From NCBI GenBank assembly GCA_014804355.1, contig JAAUZY010000104.1, forward strand, positions 1-38,726: a DNA stretch of 38,726 bases, written 5' to 3'. Of this stretch, positions 16,940 through 25,262 are shown piece after piece. The stretch comes from Lachnospiraceae bacterium (GTDB taxonomy: Bacteria > Bacillota > Clostridia > Lachnospirales > Lachnospiraceae). Each line of letters starts with the position of its first letter. The stretch's first letter is position 1. Under the pieces are notes generated by a model. The model had not been told where the DNA came from. It did no database searches and was given only the letters and a program-made list of their open reading frames with translations. The position numbers and the translations under genes were made by a program.

Positions 16940-17544
16940 TTTTAACCCCACCACGACCACCGGTTTGCCCGAATGCGACCGATCCAGCCCGTCGGCAACA
17001 CTTTCTTCATCACCGCTTATGATATATTTCCTGCATTTAGCAGAAGTTTTCCTTGTACCAATGCAACTTCTGCACCATTCTCGTCCTGTACGCTGACTGT
17101 ATAGTCCTTATCCGCCTTCAATGCTTTCTTATATTTAAAGGAACTTACAATCTGCCCCGTTTTACCCGCTTTCGTCTCAAATGATCTGTGTAATTCAACG
17201 TGAATCCTGTTGCAAGCGGCGTATTATCTGAGACCGCCGCCGAACCAGTCTCTTCTGCCGCCGAAATTTCCTATGCCTGTAATTACCACGTATGGACATT
17301 CTTTGCTGAAACAATCCATAACTCCTGTTATTATTTCATTTGCCTTGCCCGGATTCTCGACCTTCGCGGTGCCGCCGGTTTCCTTCCCGTATATTCCCCG
17401 TCATCTTCCGCTACCGCCACCGTCAGGACATAGCTTCCGGCATTCACGGGCGGATCCGTGGCTTGAGAACTTGACCCTGCTGTGCCGCTCTGTGCCAGAT
17501 AGGCCGTTCCATTTCCACATTTTCTTTTTCATCCTGTTTGTCAT
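16940..17544 (-). pseudogene. Decayed MBG/Ig-like repeat surface protein
   Basis: No intact frame covers this region, but fragments of one protein type appear in successive frames. A start MTNRMKKKMWKW at 17544 has a GGAGGAAGGGAG site. In another frame comes PPVNAGSYVLTVAVAEDDGE, the typical MBG-domain strand pattern, then PYVVITGIGNFGG. Near 17020-17190 there is KADKDYTVSVQDENG, ending NAGNIS and a stop. Several frameshifts and an internal deletion separate these. The original was probably an exported cell-wall protein with Ig-like repeats, now non-functional. A terminator follows at 16895-16930. The rest of the 16683-17865 stretch holds only the regulatory sites listed separately. Confidence 0.7.
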
Positions 17545-17711
17545 GCTCCCTTCCTCCGCGTCCGCTCAAACCTCTTGAACCAAAAATCGTATCGTTTCAC
17601 TATGCTCTACTGTGACCATTTCCTTCTTGTTTGCAGTTAATCGTGTATGACGGCATGCAAAATGCTGAAATTGACAGAATCAAAGAGTACCTCAAAATAT
17701 ATCACACAAAT

Positions 17712-17743
17712 AAGGTGTAAAGTCTATTAAGACTTTACACCTT
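17712..17743. terminator. Perfect 13-bp hairpin, possibly bidirectional terminator
   Basis: AAGGTGTAAAGTC, loop TATTAA, GACTTTACACCTT: a perfect 13-bp stem. T-runs after it are weak on both strands. On the plus strand it overlaps the stop of an orphan open stretch reading VYDGMQNAEIDRIKEYLKIY, which may be the remnant tail of a lost gene. Confidence 0.5.
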
Positions 17744-17865
17744 TACAATTACGGCATATAACGACACGCCATCTCAGCCGCTTTTTCCTGTCTTCTTGAT
17801 CACGCGGCTATATGGTTTATCCTTTTAACCTTGGTGGGCGTTACCATTCATCTGCTATATTCAGT

Positions 17866-19161
17866 TCATATACAAAATGCGGCATAAAGCGGAACAGTCT
17901 TTTTTCCATCCTCAAATCCAAAGTTCCTGGTCGAAAGTTTGATGGCATAATCCGGTCTATAGGTTTCCATATAAACTTTCAGGCTCTTTGCCTTGGTATT
18001 ATCCGCCGATTTTACTTCAACAGGTATCAGCTTCCCGTCACGCTGAATGACAAAATCAATCTCTGCGCCACGCTCAGACTCCCAATAGTAAGTACTGTAT
18101 CCTCCTATGGTAAGCTGTACATTCACATAATTCTCAGTCATGCCACCCTTAAAATCATTGATTTCCTCCACCATATAAAGAACATCATTTGCCGGTAAAT
18201 TTTTTTTTGCACAGAGCAACCCCATATCCGATACATAAATCTTGAATGCATCAATATTCCGATAGTTTTCAAGAGGCTTTTTGATCTGCTCCGCCCTATA
18301 GACGCGGGACGCGATCCCGGACAGGCAGATCCATTCAATGGCGTTTTCAAACTCCGAAGCCCGTCCGCCTTTCTTAATCAGCTTATACTGAAAACGGGTA
18401 TTTTTTTTGGAAAGCTGTACCGTAATATTATCATAGGCAAGCCTTGTCTTCTTGATTTCATTCAAGTTATTATATTTGCTCATGTCATTAAGATATCCAG
18501 TAAGAATGGTATCCTGCATATGACGAACAAGGGTATAATCCTTTGTCTGCACAAACTGTACCACGCATTCCGGCATACCTCCTACAATAAGATACTGTCG
18601 ATATAGCTGCATGGCCGCTTCGTGAAGTGCCGAGGGTAGCGGCGTATCTGTATCAAAACAATTTCTGATTTGCTTCACAAGAGCTTCCTCGCCCATCGCC
18701 AGCATAAATTCCTCCATATCCATCGGATATAGGGTTTTCATATCCACCTTACCAACCGGAAAAGAAAATTTCGCTCTGCTCACCGCTACACCGAGCAGGC
18801 TGCCAGCCACTACAATATGATACTCCGGCGCCTCCTCGCAAAAATATTTCAGAGAAGTCAACGCTCTTTCACAAAGCTGTACTTCATCAAATATGATCAG
18901 TGTCTTTTCTTTAATGATCGTTTGTCCCGCGATATGAGACAAAATCGGAACAAGATATTCGGGACTGATGTTTTCCTCAAAAGTATCACTCAGTCTGGGA
19001 TTGGTTTCAAAATTGAAATATGCCACATTTTCATAACAGTTGCGTCCAAACTCCAACACAGAATAAGTCTTGCCGACCTGTCTCGCCCCCTGTAAAATAA
19101 GAGGCTTGCGATTCCTGCTGTCTTTCCACGTCTGTAAGAAACCCATAATCTTCCTATACAT
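17866..19161 (-). CDS. AAA ATPase with C-terminal DUF4143 (PD-(D/E)XK-like) domain
   Basis: 431-residue protein of the AAA_14/DUF4143 family, common in accessory regions of gut Clostridia and Bacteroides; cellular role unknown. N-terminal Walker A is GARQVGKTY (25-33) and Walker B is TLIIFDEVQLC. The C-terminal domain carries a nuclease-like signature EIDFVIQRDGKLIPVEVKS (Asp, then Glu-x-Lys), though nuclease activity is not established for the family. The start is the ATG at 19161, preceded by AAAGGAGG eight bases away; an upstream TTG/ATG at 19221 would add 20 residues. It stands alone on the minus strand. Possible relatives act in toxin-like or genome-maintenance roles, but no partner is visible here. 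Confidence 0.88.
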   Translation of the reverse strand: MYRKIMGFLQTWKDSRNRKPLILQGARQVGKTYSVLEFGRNCYENVAYFNFETNPRLSDTFEENISPEYLVPILSHIAGQTIIKEKTLIIFDEVQLCERALTSLKYFCEEAPEYHIVVAGSLLGVAVSRAKFSFPVGKVDMKTLYPMDMEEFMLAMGEEALVKQIRNCFDTDTPLPSALHEAAMQLYRQYLIVGGMPECVVQFVQTKDYTLVRHMQDTILTGYLNDMSKYNNLNEIKKTRLAYDNITVQLSKKNTRFQYKLIKKGGRASEFENAIEWICLSGIASRVYRAEQIKKPLENYRNIDAFKIYVSDMGLLCAKKNLPANDVLYMVEEINDFKGGMTENYVNVQLTIGGYSTYYWESERGAEIDFVIQRDGKLIPVEVKSADNTKAKSLKVYMETYRPDYAIKLSTRNFGFEDGKKTVPLYAAFCI

Positions 19162-19340
19162 AATCCGCCCTCCTTTTTGAAAGGAAAATACGAACCCACT
19201 GACAAATAAAAAATTTGCCATGCTAAGATATCAATCATAGTATAGAATATATTCATGTGGTTTTCAATATAATTTTCGTAAATAATTGCATCAAATTACA
19301 CGATTATTTTTAAAAATATATCAAATTACAACGCAAATAC

Positions 19341-19380
19341 TCAAAAAAAACAGCCTTAAGTCTCCTCTTGGCTGTTCTTT
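19341..19380 (-). terminator. Rho-independent terminator of the 60-residue gene
   Basis: On the minus strand AACAGCC, a 14-base loop, GGCTGTT, then eight T residues. It ends ~45 bases after the stop at 19424. Confidence 0.85.
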
Positions 19381-19423
19381 TCTAAAACTAAGATCACTAC
19401 CACTTCAAAATGTGCTTTGCCCA

Positions 19424-19606
19424 TTACTCTTTAATCATATCAAGTTCTGTCAGATTAACTCCGGAAGCAGAGAGAATAACCTTTAATTCGATATATCTTC
19501 TCTTCATTTTCTTATATGCGGTAGAATCTTTATCGGTATCTATCATATAATCCTGCAATCGCGAAAATTCTTCCACCGATAATTTCAACATCTCACCCTC
19601 AGTCAT
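19424..19606 (-). CDS. Small hypothetical protein, 60 residues
   Basis: Not recognised. It is a real gene by signals: a textbook promoter (19656-19684), GGAGGTGG seven bases before ATG 19606, and a strong terminator at 19341-19380, so it forms its own unit. The product is charged and mostly helical: KLSVEEFSRLQDYMIDTD, then AYKKMKRRYIELKVILSAS, with a short tail VNLTELDMIKE. No membrane segment, Cys pair or known motif. The two-helix layout with a basic middle resembles small regulatory or antitoxin-like proteins, but no toxin neighbours it. Confidence 0.65.
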   Translation of the reverse strand: MTEGEMLKLSVEEFSRLQDYMIDTDKDSTAYKKMKRRYIELKVILSASGVNLTELDMIKE

Positions 19607-19655
19607 ACAATCGCCACCTCCTGCTTTTTATCCGCCAATTATATCCTACAAAGCA

Positions 19656-19684
19656 ATTATAACAGAATAGCTAACAAGTGTAAA
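19656..19684 (-). promoter_or_regulatory. Consensus sigma-A promoter of the 60-residue gene
   Basis: Minus-strand TTTACA (19679-19684), 17-base spacer, TATAAT (19656-19661). This is the closest match to the consensus in the window. Confidence 0.85.
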
Positions 19685-19766
19685 TAAAGTCCTTCACTCC
19701 CCTATCTATCATTAAAATTCAAAATATAACACAAATATTCAAAAAATCTCCTTTTATTCAGCCTCG

Positions 19767-20567
19767 CTAGCACAGCAGGATCCTGTCATTATCCAGTCTT
19801 CTGCCCGCCTGATCCTTAAATGCCGCAAGCAGATCATCCACCGTCATTTTCTCCCGCTCTGTACCGCAAATGTCCAGTACAATATGCCCGCCGTCCATCA
19901 TCAGTGTCCGATTCCCCATTGTAAGCGCCTGCTGCATATTGTGTGTCACCATTAGGCATGTGATCTTACGCTCGGCCACGATCCTGCGGGTCAATTCCAG
20001 CACCTTCTGAGCCGTAGCGGGATCAAGGGCCGCCGTGTGCTCATCCAACAGCAGAATCTTGGGCGTCACCACTGTCGCCATCAACAATGTAAGCGCCTGC
20101 CTCTGACCGCCGGATAAAAGCCCGACAGGCTGCTTCATACGATCTTCCAGCCCCATATCAAGCTGTGTGAGCTGCTCTCTAAACATCTGTTTTTCTTTAC
20201 TGCTGATCCTGCTGAAATAAGCATGTGCCGAGGTGGAAGCACGCAAATAAGCGAGTGCCATATTTTCCTCTATGGTCATATGCGGAGCGGAGCCTTTTAA
20301 GGGGTCCTGAAAGAGATGCCCGATTTCCTTGCTTCTGATATGCTCCCTGCGATAAGTAATATCTTCTCCTGCCAGAATGATCTGTCCCTCATCCACATAG
20401 AAGGCTCCTGTAATCGCATGGAAAAGCGTAGACTTACCCGCTCCGTTGCTTCCCACTATGGTGGCAAAATCTCCGTCGGAAAGCTCCAGACTCACTTGAT
20501 CCAACGCCTTCTTCTCATTTACAGTACCCGGATTAAAGGTTTTGGAAATCTTCTTAAGCGTCAACAT
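19767..20567 (-). CDS. ABC transporter ATP-binding protein (amino-acid-type importer)
   Basis: Energising subunit of the three-gene importer. The 266-residue protein has Walker A GSNGAGKST, the signature LLSGGQRQ and Walker B ILLLDEHTAALD, with the D-loop and switch His following in LMVTHNM. The ATG at 20567 lies inside the end of the permease gene and has a doubled GAGGAGG region upstream, so translation is coupled. Such ATPases pair with PF04392-type binding proteins in Firmicutes, a family that includes the tryptophan transporter TrpXYZ. The His in EHTAALD (instead of Pro or Ala) is characteristic of this subfamily. Confidence 0.93.
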   Translation of the reverse strand: MLTLKKISKTFNPGTVNEKKALDQVSLELSDGDFATIVGSNGAGKSTLFHAITGAFYVDEGQIILAGEDITYRREHIRSKEIGHLFQDPLKGSAPHMTIEENMALAYLRASTSAHAYFSRISSKEKQMFREQLTQLDMGLEDRMKQPVGLLSGGQRQALTLLMATVVTPKILLLDEHTAALDPATAQKVLELTRRIVAERKITCLMVTHNMQQALTMGNRTLMMDGGHIVLDICGTEREKMTVDDLLAAFKDQAGRRLDNDRILLC

Positions 20568-21517
20568 ACCTCCTCATCCTCCTCTCCCGATCTGTCATTT
20601 CTCTTAAGCGGTATCCTGTGTCTTCTGTAGAAATCTGCCTGGCCTTTCAGATAAGGGAAAGCAATCGCGAATGCCACAATCAGCGCAGATACCAGTTTCA
20701 GGCATTCCGCCGGAACACTTAAGCGCAGCGCCACCGCCACGATGAACCGGTATAGACAGCTTCCCAGAATAACACCTGTTACTTTCTTAAACATACCGCC
20801 TTTACCGATAATCGTCTCCCCGATAATCAGGCTGGCAAGCGCAATCGTCACCATACCGGTACCCAGATTGATATCGCAGGACTTCTGATACTGGGCCAGA
20901 ACCGCGCCGGAAAGCGCCGTCAGCGAATTGGACACGCACAGTCCCACCGTAATCATAAAGACGGGGTTGATACTGGAGGCCCGCACCATATATTCATTAT
21001 CTCCCGTGGCACGGATGGATAATCCAAGCCTCGTATTAAGAAACCATGCCAGAATAACGCCTATGAGCAGCACAATAGCTGCCACAATCATCAGTTTATA
21101 CCAGTCTCCGTACCATTTTGCCCCGGACACTTCCTTTGCCATACTAAAGATCGTGTCGCAGCCGAAGAGATTGACATTGGAAGAAAATCCCATAACTGCA
21201 ATGTTCACCGTATACAATCCCGTGTTCACGATAATACCGGCCAGAATAGACGGCACACCCATCCTCGTCTGTAAAAAGGCGGTCACGAACCCGGAACATA
21301 CGCCGGCCGCCATGGCAGCCGGAAATGCAAGAAACGGATGTCCTGCTATGGTGACTACGGCACCCACAGAGCAGCCCAGCGTAAAACAGCCGTCCGTGGA
21401 GAGATCCGCTATGTTTAAGATACTGAATGAGATAAAAAGCGCCAGCGCCACCAGAGAATAAATGCACCCCAGCTCCAGCGCACTCTGTACAATTGATAAC
21501 GTAAATATAGATCCCAT
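20561..21517 (-). CDS. ABC transporter permease (amino-acid-type importer)
   Basis: Integral membrane channel subunit, 318 residues with about eight or nine hydrophobic segments beginning GCIYSLVALALFISFSIL. The segment ADLSTDGCFTLGCSVGAV, ahead of helix 2, is the hallmark of the BPD_transp_2 permeases that partner PF04392 binding proteins. The start is the ATG at 21517, with AGAGG five bases upstream. A basic C-terminal tail (RRHRIPLKRNDRSGEEDEE) faces the cytoplasm. It lies between the binding-protein and ATPase genes. Confidence 0.93.
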   Translation of the reverse strand: MGSIFTLSIVQSALELGCIYSLVALALFISFSILNIADLSTDGCFTLGCSVGAVVTIAGHPFLAFPAAMAAGVCSGFVTAFLQTRMGVPSILAGIIVNTGLYTVNIAVMGFSSNVNLFGCDTIFSMAKEVSGAKWYGDWYKLMIVAAIVLLIGVILAWFLNTRLGLSIRATGDNEYMVRASSINPVFMITVGLCVSNSLTALSGAVLAQYQKSCDINLGTGMVTIALASLIIGETIIGKGGMFKKVTGVILGSCLYRFIVAVALRLSVPAECLKLVSALIVAFAIAFPYLKGQADFYRRHRIPLKRNDRSGEEDEEVC

Positions 21518-21610
21518 GTAAACCTCTTTCTGTTAATGATCAATTCCTGTTTAACATCTCAATTTATAACTCAGGCAATGCCTCCCGTAAGACCACTTTC
21601 TGACAGAGCA

Positions 21611-22696
21611 TCATTCAAATTCTTCCGCCGTAACGATCTCTTTTAACGCCGTGCACATATCTGCAAACATGCTGTAATCGAGCCCGATCGCTTCCGCGGT
21701 CTCCGTATTTACCGTTGCAATACCGTTATCCAGCGTAACAACCGCCGTAGATGCCGGATCGGCACCGTTTACAAGAATTTCAACAATCATATCTGCCGTA
21801 GCGGTTCCTAATTCTTCATAATTCACGCCATAGCCTAAGAATGCACCGTTTAAGGCGAAGGAATCTGCACCGCCGTAATGAGGAACCCCTGCTTCGATAA
21901 ATTTCTCATAGATTGCCAGCTCCGCCGTCATAACCGTATTATCCGTAGGTGTAAAAACCGCCTCTGCGCCGCCTGCAATCAACGCATCCGCCGCCAGTGA
22001 TATTTCATCATTGGTGGTGCCCGTCTTCTCTATCACGTTCACGCCCTTCGCTTCGCAATATGCCTTTGCCGCTTCAACGGGTGCTTTGGAAGCATCTTCG
22101 CTCTTATTGTAGAGAAGCCCTAATGTCTTAATATCCGGATCTGCTGCAAAAATCAGATCCATCACCGCGTCTGTGTTGAGTGCGTCAGATGTACCTGTAA
22201 TATTAGAACCGGGTGCATCCATACCTGCCACAAGTCCTGCTCCTACCGGATCGGATACTGCCGAGAATACCACGGGAATCTGATTTTCTTCGGTGGCATT
22301 CTGCATGATCATCGCCGCCGGTGTGGCAATCGGTACAATCGCATCTACCTCAGAGGCAACTAATTCGGAGGCGATCTGGTTTAACACGGTAGAATCCGCC
22401 TGCCCATTATAAGTGTAATCTCCGTAATTAAAGGTAATGCCCAACTCTGCCGCCTTGGCATCCAGCTCCTTCTCGATCGCCGCTTCGATCTGATTCAGAG
22501 AGGCATCGTCTACAAACTGTACGATACCGACCTTGTAAACCGCACCGTCCGCCGCGTCTGTCTCCGTTGTTCCCGCTGTGCTTTCCTCCGTCCCGGAAGA
22601 TACATTTTCTCCCGCCTTGTCTGCATTGCCGCAACCGCCAAGCGCTGCAACCGTCATTGCTGCCGTCATAAGTAATGCTGCTGTTTTCTTTTTCAT
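21611..22696 (-). CDS. ABC transporter substrate-binding lipoprotein (PF04392 type)
   Basis: Extracellular solute receptor for the importer. The protein has 361 residues, starting MKKKTAALLM, with a signal peptide ending in LGGC (lipobox, Cys near residue 22) and a Ser/Thr/Gly linker. The family core begins YKVGIVQFVDDASLNQ and continues through DAIVPIATPAAMIMQNAT and VVFSAVSDPVGAGLV. The start is the ATG at 22696 with GGAGGAG about seven bases upstream; the ATG at 22711 precedes that site. The substrate cannot be read from sequence; aromatic amino acids are the best guess from family and T-box control. Confidence 0.92.
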   Translation of the reverse strand: MKKKTAALLMTAAMTVAALGGCGNADKAGENVSSGTEESTAGTTETDAADGAVYKVGIVQFVDDASLNQIEAAIEKELDAKAAELGITFNYGDYTYNGQADSTVLNQIASELVASEVDAIVPIATPAAMIMQNATEENQIPVVFSAVSDPVGAGLVAGMDAPGSNITGTSDALNTDAVMDLIFAADPDIKTLGLLYNKSEDASKAPVEAAKAYCEAKGVNVIEKTGTTNDEISLAADALIAGGAEAVFTPTDNTVMTAELAIYEKFIEAGVPHYGGADSFALNGAFLGYGVNYEELGTATADMIVEILVNGADPASTAVVTLDNGIATVNTETAEAIGLDYSMFADMCTALKEIVTAEEFE

Positions 22697-22761
22697 AATT
22701 TTCTCCTCCATTCTGAAGCATTATCGCCTCAAACCATTTAATATACTATTATACTTTGGGT

Positions 22762-22881
22762 GAATCAGCAGACCTTGGCTGCTAAGCAGCCAAGGTTCGC
22801 GTTGCTCGCCGTAAGCCCTAAGACACATACCCTCATGCAATCATGGCGCATGTGTCTTATGACTTCCGGCTCTGCTGATTC
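22762..22881 (-). repeat. Large multi-hairpin palindromic element in the transporter leader
   Basis: A 120-base nested structure. The outer stem is GAATCAGCAGA (22762-22772) with TCTGCTGATTC (22871-22881). Inside are a perfect 10-bp hairpin CCTTGGCTGC-TAA-GCAGCCAAGG (22773-22795) and a long arm: GCCGTAAG/CTTCCGGC (22808-22815, 22863-22870) and AAGACACAT/ATGTGTCTT (22820-22828, 22850-22858), topped by CATGC/GCATG. It is a three-way-junction design, placed between the T-box terminator and the binding-protein start. No coding sense seen. It may be a mobile palindromic repeat or an additional regulatory RNA. Confidence 0.7.
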
Positions 22882-22884
22882 GCG

Positions 22885-22918
22885 CAAAAAACCGCCTCAG
22901 ATAAATATCTGAGACGGT
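22885..22918 (-). terminator. T-box regulated terminator
   Basis: Minus-strand stem ACCGTCTCAGATA/TATCTGAGGCGGT followed by TTTTTT. It is mutually exclusive with the T-box antiterminator just upstream (22938-22950). Confidence 0.88.
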
Positions 22919-23270
22919 AATAAACTAAAATTATTATCGCGGTACCACTCAACTTGACGCATCTTACGATGTCGTCCACCTCATTTCATATACAAAGCAG
23001 TTTTTTCTTACGCACATATCTTGACAAATCAACTATGTTTCCAAACCACCCACTATATATGCCGCATGGATAACGGGTGCGGTTCCCGCCGACGCCTACT
23101 ATCATTTCAGGTCAGCCTCGAAAGCCCATTCAAAACAAGATTCTGCACCGCTTTCCACCGGCCGCGGCTCTCTGTAACAGTCCCATTGTTCCTACTACTC
23201 TTTCTCACAGGTTTTATATGTGTTGTTATGAATCAATATCAGTGTATCTGCAATCGAACACCGCTTGATT
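22885..23270 (-). promoter_or_regulatory. T-box riboswitch leader controlling the ABC importer
   Basis: tRNA-sensing leader that lets transcription continue when the cognate tRNA is uncharged. On the minus strand: a Stem I region with GAGAAAGAGTAGTAGG and the distal AGAGAGCC ... GGTGGAAAGC; a stem II-like AGTAGGCGTCGGCGG ... CCGTTA; and the T-box core GAGTGGTACCGCG (22938-22950). A GC-rich terminator with a T-run follows. In the specifier loop, lower helix GAAAG/CTTTC and upper helix GGAACAA/TTGTTTT leave GAATGGG, so UGG (Trp) is my preferred codon. GGG or AUG are not excluded, and the UGGU bulge suggests a tRNA with discriminator A, which does not fit the usual Trp tRNA. Confidence 0.88.
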
Positions 23271-23276
23271 TTCTTA

Positions 23277-23305
23277 ACAATAATCCTTTTTATATAAATT
23301 GTCAA
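23277..23305 (-). promoter_or_regulatory. Sigma-A promoter of the T-box leader
   Basis: Minus-strand TTGACA (23300-23305), 17-base spacer, TATTGT (23277-23282). It gives a transcript start near 23270, just ahead of Stem I. Confidence 0.75.
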
Positions 23306-23455
23306 CCCAAAATTTTTCTTACCTACTTTTTAAAATATGCAAAAATATGTAAAGATTCCACAACATTCCTGATTTTATTCTATATAAAATCACATAAATC
23401 TATAGCATTTTCTCTGCAAAAAGGGTAGAATACACGTTGGAAGGAGCGTTATCAA

Positions 23456-24289
23456 ATGAAACTGGATATGCATTGCCACACTAAAGAAGGTTCTCCGGAC
23501 TGTAAACTGGAATTGCTGGAAAACATAGAGATCCTGAAACAAAAAGGATTCCAAGGTATGCTCATCACCGATCATGATTCCTACAAAGCATACCGTTATT
23601 ATAAAAAACTTCCTCATAAGCCCAAGGACTTTGTCGTATTAAAAGGAATAGAATATGACACGATCGACGCGGGACACATGTTGATCGTCATGCCTACCGG
23701 TGTTAAGCTGCCTATTCTGGAACTGCGCGGTCTGCCTGTCGCACTGCTGATCGAAATCGTCCACCACTTTGGCGGCATTATCGGACCCGCGCACCCCTGC
23801 GGCGAAAAGTTTTTAAGCATAACCAACACACTGCGCGGCAAGCTTGCGGGAAATATTTATCGGAAATTTGACTTTGTGGAAGGTTATAATGCCTGTGAGG
23901 ATGCCGATTCCAACATGCGCGCCATGAGACTTGCCAAGGAGCATGGTCTGCCCTGCCTGGGTGGCAGCGACTCCCATAAGGCAGACAGCGTCGGATTCGG
24001 ATATACGATCCTGCTGGACAATATCACCACAGAGACGGAGCTGATCAATTACATTCTATCCGGTAAATCAACGAGGGTGGGCGGCGTTCACTATGAACAC
24101 ACGACCAAGGCAAAGCTGGGTATAGCCAACAAGCTGCTCGTATACTCTTTCTGGCCATACAACAGAATATGCGCACTCATTCGGCGCAAAGCAAGAAATC
24201 TGGAATTGGCGGAAAACCATATCATCGAGTCCCTACGCGCAAACCGTCGTTCTAGAACAAAATACATCTCCATCGGCAGAGACAACTGA
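23456..24289 (+). CDS. PHP-domain metal-dependent phosphoesterase
   Basis: The only plus-strand gene; likely a hydrolase of small phosphorylated substrates with a trinuclear metal site. The 277-residue protein opens MKLDMHCHTKEGS (His6 and His8 metal ligands). It continues with LITDHDS, a Glu in LKGIEYDT, IGPAHPCGEKF and LGGSDSHKADSVGFG, matching the PHP motif order. The C-terminal ~60 residues are basic and helical, without known motif. GGAAGGAGC lies about nine bases before the ATG. The substrate is unknown. It is transcribed divergently from the T-box operon. Confidence 0.88.
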   Translation: MKLDMHCHTKEGSPDCKLELLENIEILKQKGFQGMLITDHDSYKAYRYYKKLPHKPKDFVVLKGIEYDTIDAGHMLIVMPTGVKLPILELRGLPVALLIEIVHHFGGIIGPAHPCGEKFLSITNTLRGKLAGNIYRKFDFVEGYNACEDADSNMRAMRLAKEHGLPCLGGSDSHKADSVGFGYTILLDNITTETELINYILSGKSTRVGGVHYEHTTKAKLGIANKLLVYSFWPYNRICALIRRKARNLELAENHIIESLRANRRSRTKYISIGRDN

Positions 24290-24329
24290 TCCACATGCTC
24301 TGCCGATAGTTTTCTGCGCTAATACACGA

Positions 24330-25241
24330 TTACCCTCTCCTGCTTGCCGCGATACTCTTTAACTCATCCAGTGCATTCTTGAATTTTCTGGAAACCATCG
24401 TCGGATTGTTACGAATCATATCACGTTTATAGAAATCCAACATCTGGTTATAATTCTCCTGCGGATCGGGATAATAGCTGAATTTACCGCGAAGTTCCGC
24501 GACTTCCTCCTTCACTTTTTCTTCATATGCCGTCGGTCTTAACTGTATGTTTTCTTTCAAACTGGCAAATCGCTGTTTTAACCCCAAGCTGAGTTCTGAC
24601 AGGCTGAGTTCTCTCTCCTGCCTTTTCTGTTCTTTCTCCTCATTATTGAAGGCAATAATCACATCGAGACGCCGCTGCATGCGCTCCATATCCTCTTTCA
24701 GCTTCTGCATTCTGACCAGAATATCCCGCAGATCCAGTGCCGCTTTGAAAGATAAGGTAAAATCTATCACAATATAGATGGTGAGCACTGCTGTCACATA
24801 ACCGAGCACTCTGGCCGGTATCGTCAGCACGAACTGCTCAATAGGCCGATGAATCACCCTGGTCATCAGGATCGTCAGGAAGCCCCACGCAATCGAAGAT
24901 GTCAGACAAATATGTCCCTGAAAATTGAATGGCTGATTGGAATAATCCCAGTATCTGACCTTAAACAGAGCCTCCATCGTAACACCTGTTACGTATTCCA
25001 GTACCGTAGCGCCGATCACTCCCGCAAAATACGTAAGCCACACATTATCCCGGAAAGGCATGGATACCACTAACATCATGATCGCACCACTCCCGTACAG
25101 CGGCAGGAACGGTCCCCGCATAAATCCTCTGTTTACCAGCTTCTTTGATTTAAAGGAAACCCATGCGGACTCAAAGCACCATCCTAAGAAACAGTACATA
25201 TAAAAGAAAAATAGCCATTGAAATATCTTATAGTGAATCAT
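24330..25241 (-). CDS. CmpB-like (PF06541) multi-pass membrane protein
   Basis: 303 residues. The first ~155 hold four or five membrane segments, starting FQWLFFFYMYCFLGWCFESAW and including GPFLPLYGSGA, a hallmark of the 'putative ABC transporter type IV/CmpB' family. WDYSNQPFNFQGHICLTSS is another family segment. A long charged coiled-coil region (about 165-250) faces the cytoplasm; the N-terminal half matches the family and the tail is extra. Despite the family name, no ABC ATPase is nearby, so transport is unproven. AGGAGG lies 12 bases before ATG 25241. Confidence 0.83.
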   Translation of the reverse strand: MIHYKIFQWLFFFYMYCFLGWCFESAWVSFKSKKLVNRGFMRGPFLPLYGSGAIMMLVVSMPFRDNVWLTYFAGVIGATVLEYVTGVTMEALFKVRYWDYSNQPFNFQGHICLTSSIAWGFLTILMTRVIHRPIEQFVLTIPARVLGYVTAVLTIYIVIDFTLSFKAALDLRDILVRMQKLKEDMERMQRRLDVIIAFNNEEKEQKRQERELSLSELSLGLKQRFASLKENIQLRPTAYEEKVKEEVAELRGKFSYYPDPQENYNQMLDFYKRDMIRNNPTMVSRKFKNALDELKSIAASRRG

Positions 25242-25262
25242 CGATCTTGTTTTCCTCCTATG

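Noticed and set aside
17866..19161. DUF4143 ATPase as part of the MTase-TIR system
   Set aside because: A separate transcription unit with a pseudogene and terminators between them; co-localisation in an island is weak evidence.
14384..19760. Prophage or transposon for the accessory island
   Set aside because: No integrase, transposase, structural phage gene, tRNA or terminal repeat was recognised.
23021..23428. A 135-codon plus-strand open frame upstream of the PHP gene
   Set aside because: It lies antisense to the T-box leader, whose conserved elements explain the sequence.
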